From Schistocephalus solidus (Eukaryota > Platyhelminthes > Cestoda > Diphyllobothriidea > Diphyllobothriidae), in assembly GCA_017591395.1 (NCBI GenBank), contig WEDG01001408.1, positions 186,001 through 250,000 of the forward strand: 64,000 nucleotides of DNA. Direction: 5' to 3'. The notes beneath the pieces are model-generated. The model had not been told where the DNA came from. It saw only the letters and a program-made list of their open reading frames with translations, and made no database searches. Both the position numbers and the translations under genes were made by a program. Positions 57,761-64,000 of the stretch are shown piece after piece. Position 1 is the stretch's first letter, and every line of letters begins with the position of its first letter.

Positions 57761-58630
57761 AAAACCGTCAATATTAGAACCAGCCTTTATTAAATGTATG
57801 TCAGACCTAGTCTGGAATAATGCTCGTTTCTATTTAGCCTTCTGCAAACTAGTGAACGGTAGAAGATAGAATCAGTCCAGCACTTCTTTACTAAAAGAGT
57901 TTTCTCTTCAGAACACCGAAACCTGTCCTACCAACATTGCTGTGAGCTTACTGACCTCGACCCGTTGTGGCTTCGCAGATTATAGAAGGGACTAATTCTA
58001 CTGTTTTAACATTTAAACAGTTGTTTCTTCAACCCCCTTACTAACCTGAGGCAGCTCGACCACTCTCGATGCACCAGTCATCGAGAAGTCTTTTTGTTTC
58101 TTCCTCTGACACGCACAGTTAGATGTCGTCAGTTTTTTCAGTAAACGCGATAAAAATCTGGAATAAGCTACTCAGAGGTATCGAAATTCAGCAAAGCTAT
58201 CCTTTGTTTAATAGAGCTCTCACTAGTTCTCTACATACAGGAGTTTTGGGTGCGGACCCGGTGGAATCTCTTTTCCGTTCTGATGGCGTTCGCGGACTCT
58301 GAATCCTGTACCAGGATTCATGCTGAGGGCAATATTGCTGGTTCTGCAGTCCGTAATCGGCTAATTTCTCATTCGACAGCGAGCAACCGTTCGCTTACAC
58401 ACAGGTTGCTGGTGCAGAATACCGGATCCATAAAAATTAAGGGAGAAGGACTACACCGTGCATCTGTGTCAACCCTTCCCCTTCCTAAACTTTAATCACT
58501 TATTAAGCTGCAGATTTTCTCCTGAAAACACTTGAAAAAACGATCAATAGTTTTTTTTACCCTCAGCTCGATCGTATACTGTATGTCCCTTTTGACCTTG
58601 CCTGTAAACTGGCAATAAATAAATAAAAAC

Positions 58631-61462
58631 GTGCCTAGGTATGTGGTCTGGAGGAAGAACCTCACCGGTAGATTGAACTCAGTTTTTGGAACCCTGATAG
58701 TTTAGACTATGTTATTGCTTTATCGAGTCTTTTGACCTCATCCACTAGTAAAGCCTCCGGTCTTAATACTTGCGTTTCATCTTTATATCAGGGGATCTTA
58801 CCCGTGAAATATCACTTACTTTCAATTCGATCCTTTTTGACATATCTGACTGAGAACTTAACAGAGTTAAGTGCCCATGTCTGATCAATATTTGACATGC
58901 CTCATGACAGTCCTCCAGCGAAAGCCTCTGAAAGAGCAAAAGAGAGCTGTGAATTACAACATGATTCTTTCCCGTAATGTCTGATCACGATCAAAGCAAT
59001 TCTTTTGAGTGGCTAAGGGAAAGTAAGGGTGAATAGTTTAAAAATAAAATCCCAGTTCTAACATGCATATCAAAAGTAGGATCTACTGCGTCACTGGACT
59101 GTTCCTTATCACCTCCATTCAGCTTTGTGGATGAGACAAACATAGGCCATGCCATAAAAATATAAAACAACTAGACAGATTAACCAAAAAGAAGAATATT
59201 TCACGAATGTGAAAGGAGTTGTTTTTACCAATCTTCATCTTCAACTTCAAAATGCTTCCACTACTTCTCTTCTAAGTTTTATTCAGTCCCCTATATATTT
59301 TATTCAGTCTGCCATAAAAATCGGTGTTCCGTTAGTATGCATGACTATGCCACAGTAGACCTCTCTTTTTATTTATCGGAAATTCCTTAATATCTGCCAG
59401 TTGTAAGACCTTTAACTGACCTCAAGGGCCGTTCACAACAGACCTCAATGCAAACTTCAGCTACAATTTTGTAGTTTCGCAGAATATGGCCAGAATGACT
59501 GAAAGTAGAATATGCCTCGGGATTAGTGTGCTGTAACTTCAATTTAAGCTCCCTCCATTTCCCATGTGTATTCACTGTAAAGTATTAATTTTAATCTACA
59601 CTTTTCTGCTCAGGATGACCAGTAAGGATGACTAAAAGAGATTTATTAAGCTGTACAAAAACGGGGCTTAAAAGTGTTCTTAGGTGCTGCCATCAGCAAC
59701 GCGCTTCCAATTATTGTAGGTTGATTGCCATAAACTACACAAAAGACTTTTTCTAAGCGGTCCACTTGCAGTTGTTATTTACGCTACGAAGAAATGATAT
59801 CTTATGCAAGAATGCCTTTAGATTTATTACTTGTTTATGAAAACTAGTTTTGGTAGTGTATAATTAAACTAATACAATACAAAGTGCATTATCGAATAAT
59901 ATTGAAAGTATAGTAGAACCCATTATTCCTTTAAACATTTAAACTGCCGTTTGTTTTCCTTTTCATACTGTCTCCAATCAGAGTTTCTACCAGGTGTTGA
60001 AATGCATCTAGATTTCTGTGGATCATCTGCTCTAAGAGTAATCTGACGATGTAAACTTAATACATCTAGCGTCAGTTTAACGACTGTGAGGATTCGAGCA
60101 TGCAGCTTGTAGCCAAAACGGAATTGTGTCAGAAAGTGGCATTTCCGCCTCATATCGTTTTTCAAAACCTTCTTTGGTAAGCGCATGCGCAGATAATGAT
60201 TTAGTAAATTATAAAAACCGAACAATACTCCTAGCTTCTAATTATGCCGTTATGTTTTCTGTGGTGCCACCCCATTAACCATAATGTCACAATAATATAC
60301 GGCTTAGGCATAAGAAATAGCCAGTTTTAAAAAAATATTCATAAGTTGAGTAAATCTATTTTTTTTCGGAAGACTCGTTTAGTGCACTGGGTTTTATAAT
60401 TTTATAGTTTTAATTTGTACAGTATTTCTCTATATAGCACTTCTCCTCAATACCTTTAATATATGAACTTAATTAATTTAGGAAATTGATCTTTTCGTCA
60501 TGTACATGTAAAAAGAGCCAAACAGAAGCACAACTGAGGAAACCATTGGGTCTTTATAAAGAAGACAGTTCGGTGGCCACAAACTTCCATGGTGAGGTTA
60601 TTTTCTATCACAAAATGGAGAGGTCACATTTGTGGGAACTAAATTAAAATTAACTTTTTCTTGCATACGCAGAGGTCCTTAGAGTTTAGTGAGAATTCAT
60701 AAGATACAGTCTGAAGAAGGTCGCCAAGAACTAAATCACTGGTTGTATTCTAATTTTCAAACTGATCAATTCGGGATATTGAGAAGAAATAGACGCAATT
60801 GCTTGGACAATAAATTTATTCCGACTCGAAGCAATCTTCAGAGATAGTATCATAAGTGGGCCTGAAAATCTGAAAACTCTCATCCAACATGTAAGAAAAA
60901 AATGCTAGTCTGTATATGACCTCCCTGTTTGCTGAATGAACATTTTAGACTGCCGTCTAATTTTATCTGGCCATGTAGAACAACGTTGGATAAGGACCCC
61001 CTCAATAACTTAAAATTAACCCCACTTCTCGCGAAAATAAGGTCATACAGTGTGCTGCATGGACGTCGCCTGCTTTTCTTACATCTTATTCCGATGAAGA
61101 GGCTTCTTTTATTGTCCAGTTATGCTTATCACGATCATGACAGTTTTAAGCAGAATCGGGCCCAATTTGTGAATCTAAAGAACATTTACTCGTGGATATA
61201 CAGCAATAAAAAAATTACATATATTTGTTTTTTTACCTCACAAAAGATCATTTCCCATTTGAAAAACCAAATTTTATCTAATGACGTATTTGTCATGGGG
61301 CGTAAAGCATCAAATTCTCATGATCATGGAAAACCCTATACGTAACTAAAATCTATTCTGCAAAGTGAAGTCCTTAAACTGTATACTCGAGAGTTATAAA
61401 ACCATTTAAATGTTATATATATATTATATATAAAGCATATAATTACATATACACACGATATT
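58631..61462. other. Intergenic DNA, possible further LINE scrap
   Basis: About 2.8 kb. A damaged reading near 59100-59190 (LFLITSIQL, FVDETNIGHAIK) could be a decayed RT but is too weak to assign. Otherwise AT-rich with short ORFs. Confidence 0.35.
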
Positions 61463-61800
61463 TCGAACGTAGAAGTTCGACGATGTCCAATGGGTGCTCC
61501 ATAGAAGAGCGGCGCAGGGACTGTGACTTACGCGTTGATTACTTTAAGGTGATAGTAACCTTGCGCTGCAGCTACCGCACTCTCTCATCCTCACCTACGT
61601 GAGCCTGGTATCATGACAGAGTCAAGAAGACCGGAGGCAGAAGATGACGCAGTTAGATGGCACAGCCAAAGCAGCCCCTGGGCGTGCCACCACACCTTGG
61701 CGACTATCCCATGGAGTGGGAGTGCCATAAAGGCTACATTAAGAAGGAGCCATTGCAGTCTGACTCTCAGTCCGCCATTAAGTCTCCCCGCACAAACACA
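61463..61800 (+). repeat. Dispersed repeat B, copy 2
   Basis: Counterpart of 10821-11150 in the same orientation; shared words include gacagagtcaagaagacc and gtgggagtgccataaa. Its 102-codon ORF is repeat-derived. Confidence 0.7.
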
Positions 61801-62699
61801 CACTGGACTGAGTACGTGGTTTAAGTTATCCCCTCAGTTGGCAACCTTTCAAGCCAGGCTTTTAGCGCACCGGGATAGTTTCGAGCGCGTCGAATTGTTT
61901 ATAGCGAAGCAAATGCACTGAGCCGTCGACTTTAATCCCTCCCCCACCTCTTCAATCAGGTCACCGTCCGAACCAGTTAGTTGTCTGATGCGGAAGTGGG
62001 CGCAGCATATCATATTTATCAGTTACAGAATTGTGTACAAGCTAAGTATAATATTTTCTTCTAAATAAGATAAAAATGCAGACTATTGATCTTGGGTTAG
62101 GGGTGACTTTTCAAGAACTTCCGCACAGAAGTGACCTCAAATTATTTTCATCCCTAAGATGTTTTACGATAAAGCTTGTTCCAAGAGGACAGAGAATCAG
62201 ACTGTTCCGAATGGTGGATAAATTGATTTTCTCTGGTCCCCTTTGAGATTAGGGCTTTCGAACGCCAATGTAAACAGAATCTGCACACACGCATATTTTT
62301 ATGTATTTGAGGCGTTGGGAAACCTGTGCTGTCAGAGAAATTGGGGAAAATATTTCGGCACGTCAGGAAGATGAAAACTATCCAATTAATGAGAGGAAGA
62401 TCCAGCGGACAGGGAAAAGTTTACACATCTGCGAATTAGAGAATTTAAATGTTTGCACATGTTTTTTATATTTTGGCACTATCTGTTGCTATTTTTGTTA
62501 ATTAAAGATTTAATTTGACCCTGTTGTTAAAAACGTGAAAACTTCAGGGCAATTTGAACCCAGATAAGCTGACTGCCCAAACGGGATTTCATAAGCTATT
62601 AATCGCGAATTCATAGATGACTACAAGGGACAGTTACTTGTTAGGGGATTTTGACAGATTTTAATTATTCATTTGATCCACGTGGGATGAAATCAGTGG

Positions 62700-62760
62700 C
62701 CCCAGTGGAAGGCTTTTATACAGTCATCGCTCTAACCACCTGAGCTATGACGTCCCATGG
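62700..62760 (-). repeat. tRNA-like head (SINE or tRNA pseudogene)
   Basis: The reverse complement contains catagctcaggtggttagag, a strong box A, followed by a damaged box B region. No folded tRNA can be completed. Confidence 0.5.
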
Positions 62761-63351
62761 GAGCTGTGCGTCCTCACCCCATGGGTCAAATTAACCGTCC
62801 AGCCTACTGCAGCGTATAGAATTTATCAATTCTAATACACTTATCTGAGCGCCCAAGCTGGATTCCCCAAGAAATCTATATAGAAGCATACAGATGAATA
62901 AAAGGCGCGATTTTAATAGGGATTTCGACAGATCATAAATACTTCAATTGAGCTAATTGTGCGAAATTTGAAAAACTATTAAAACCGCAGGGGGCCATCG
63001 AACTTTTCACGATTGGTTCAAAAGAAATATTCAAACTTCTGACAAAATCCCTTATTTATTTAAATTTTGGTTTTCTAGAGGCGGGAACTTAATGGACATT
63101 TATCTTCGGCATAATCCTGATGTCATTTATTAATAATGAATATTTTAACAACAACAATATTTATATCATTAAAAGAACTAAAAATAGTTATAAAGTCGCA
63201 AAACAGTACATGCAGATTTGTATTTATTAATGCGATTCTTACACTAATTTGCTTATCTAAGTGAAAATGTAAGTTTCAAGCAGCCATTGTGAAGAAAGGA
63301 GGCGAATGCTGGAGCAAGACGTTTAGTCGGCATTTTATCGGATTCCAACTC

Positions 63352-63401
63352 AAATCCGTCATCAGAATAAAGTATCTGACATTGTATCTGATGACGAATT
63401 T
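63352..63401. repeat. 15-bp inverted repeat, hairpin
   Basis: The arms aaatccgtcatcaga and tctgatgacgaattt (14 of 15 paired) enclose a 20-base loop. The word ctgatga is followed by cgaa...ttcg and then aaac, giving hammerhead-ribozyme-like core words. It may be a relic of a retroelement terminal repeat. Confidence 0.55.
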
Positions 63402-63869
63402 CAAAGCAACTTCGAAACTCCGGAGAAACAAAACCCCTTTTTCCAGCGATTGTGTCTCCTTATGCCCAACAATCATTTATCAGCAAAACTCCTGAATTAA
63501 AGAGCAGACAAAACAACGAATGAGATGTTGAAGCAAAGGATTTTTTATTTCCCATTTTTTCCCAATTATTTGTTTTATATTCAGAGAGAACCTTCCTGGA
63601 CATAAAGGCACACAAATACTAAATTAATGTGTGATTTCCCTATTCCAAAATATTTGAAAGGCTTAGAAAGATAAAATTATAGTCAGTTTAGACTTCAGTC
63701 AAATACAAATATTGTCCCTTTCTCAATAAATTGAACAAATTATTGGACATGTTTTTGGTTTTTACTTAGTTATGGATGCCTCGTGAGGCTGCCTAAACAG
63801 GACATGGGAGTAGGAACTGGCCCTTTCGCTTAAAGTAGTTCAATTTCAGGGAGGGTAAGTTTACCCGTG

Positions 63870-63960
63870 TCTTAACGCTAACACTAGCCCTAGCATAAAA
63901 CTAAACCGTCATACTAATCTTAAACTTAGTCCTACCCTAAGCCTTAACCCTACAATTCTC
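63870..63960. repeat. Degenerate CCCTAA-like interstitial repeat
   Basis: Recurring agccctagc, taccctaagcc and taaccctac words, similar to the patch at 41.8 kb. Confidence 0.5.
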
Positions 63961-64000
63961 ATGATAATCCCCTTAAGTCCTTGCTTTATCATAATCTTAA

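Larger units (their letters stand above)
54930..58630 (+). mobile_element. Degraded CR1/Jockey-type non-LTR retrotransposon
   Basis: Order on the plus strand: a basic segment (FLKPKRKRAKKSK near 54990), an ORF1 tail (55188-55541), apurinic-type endonuclease (about 55640-56260), reverse transcriptase (about 56600-57760), a C-terminal region, and a 3' end with an aataaataaataaa tail (58614-58627). Diagnostic words are GDFNLPEVHW, GPDGVTVSVLK, GSVLRPLLFCLF and YADD. Several stops and frameshifts separate the pieces, so the copy cannot be active. CR1 and Jockey groups share this layout; I cannot choose between them without a search. Confidence 0.85.

Noticed and set aside
1..64000. CRISPR array, bacterial operon or prophage
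   Set aside because: No regularly spaced direct repeats or bacterial genes; intron structure and repeats are eukaryotic.

Overview
This window looks like nuclear DNA from a flatworm (Platyhelminthes). It has an AT-rich background, kilobase-scale introns, tRNA-like short interspersed repeats, Penelope-like and CR1/Jockey-like retroelement relics, and long (TA)n tracts. A large-genome tapeworm or fluke fits best; that placement is an inference from repeat style and cannot be proved from the sequence alone.

The one gene I can support is a type IV (basement-membrane) collagen alpha chain on the minus strand. It spans positions 24162 down to 1983, with 27 coding exons that I could join in frame by reading splice sites and Gly-X-Y phase. 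Exon 1 encodes the signal peptide, exon 2 a Cys-rich 7S-type N-terminus, exons 3-24 an interrupted triple helix, and exons 24-27 the C-terminal NC1 domain with two C4 subdomains and all 12 cysteines. The predicted product is about 1,777 residues, normal for the family. Three exons (14, 16, 20) contain single-base homopolymer irregularities that break the frame although splice sites and phases are otherwise intact; these look like sequence or assembly errors rather than gene death. The introns carry SINE-like and other dispersed repeats.

From 24.2 kb to 64 kb I see no convincing cellular gene. This 40 kb is AT-rich spacer with retroelement relics: a Penelope-like GIY-YIG endonuclease remnant (minus, about 30.5-31.15 kb), a Penelope-like reverse transcriptase remnant (plus, about 47.1-47.9 kb), and a long degraded CR1/Jockey-type LINE (plus, about 54.9-58.6 kb) with ORF1 tail, endonuclease, reverse transcriptase and AATA-type tail. 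There are also a duplicated block around (TA)n at 31.9-33.0 kb, a cluster of (TA)n tracts at 51.4-52.1 kb, and degenerate CCCTAA/TTAGGG-like patches. No head-to-head collagen partner is visible upstream of the collagen gene, unlike the paired COL4 arrangement of vertebrates and Drosophila.

The most interesting signals are the exon architecture of the collagen gene (many exons are exact multiples of 9 bp, as in fibrillar collagens), the divergent second C4 subdomain, the homopolymer frameshifts, a GC-AG intron, head-to-tail arrangement of a tRNA-like SINE, and a hairpin with hammerhead-like core words near 63.4 kb. I did not find a clearly new multi-gene system.
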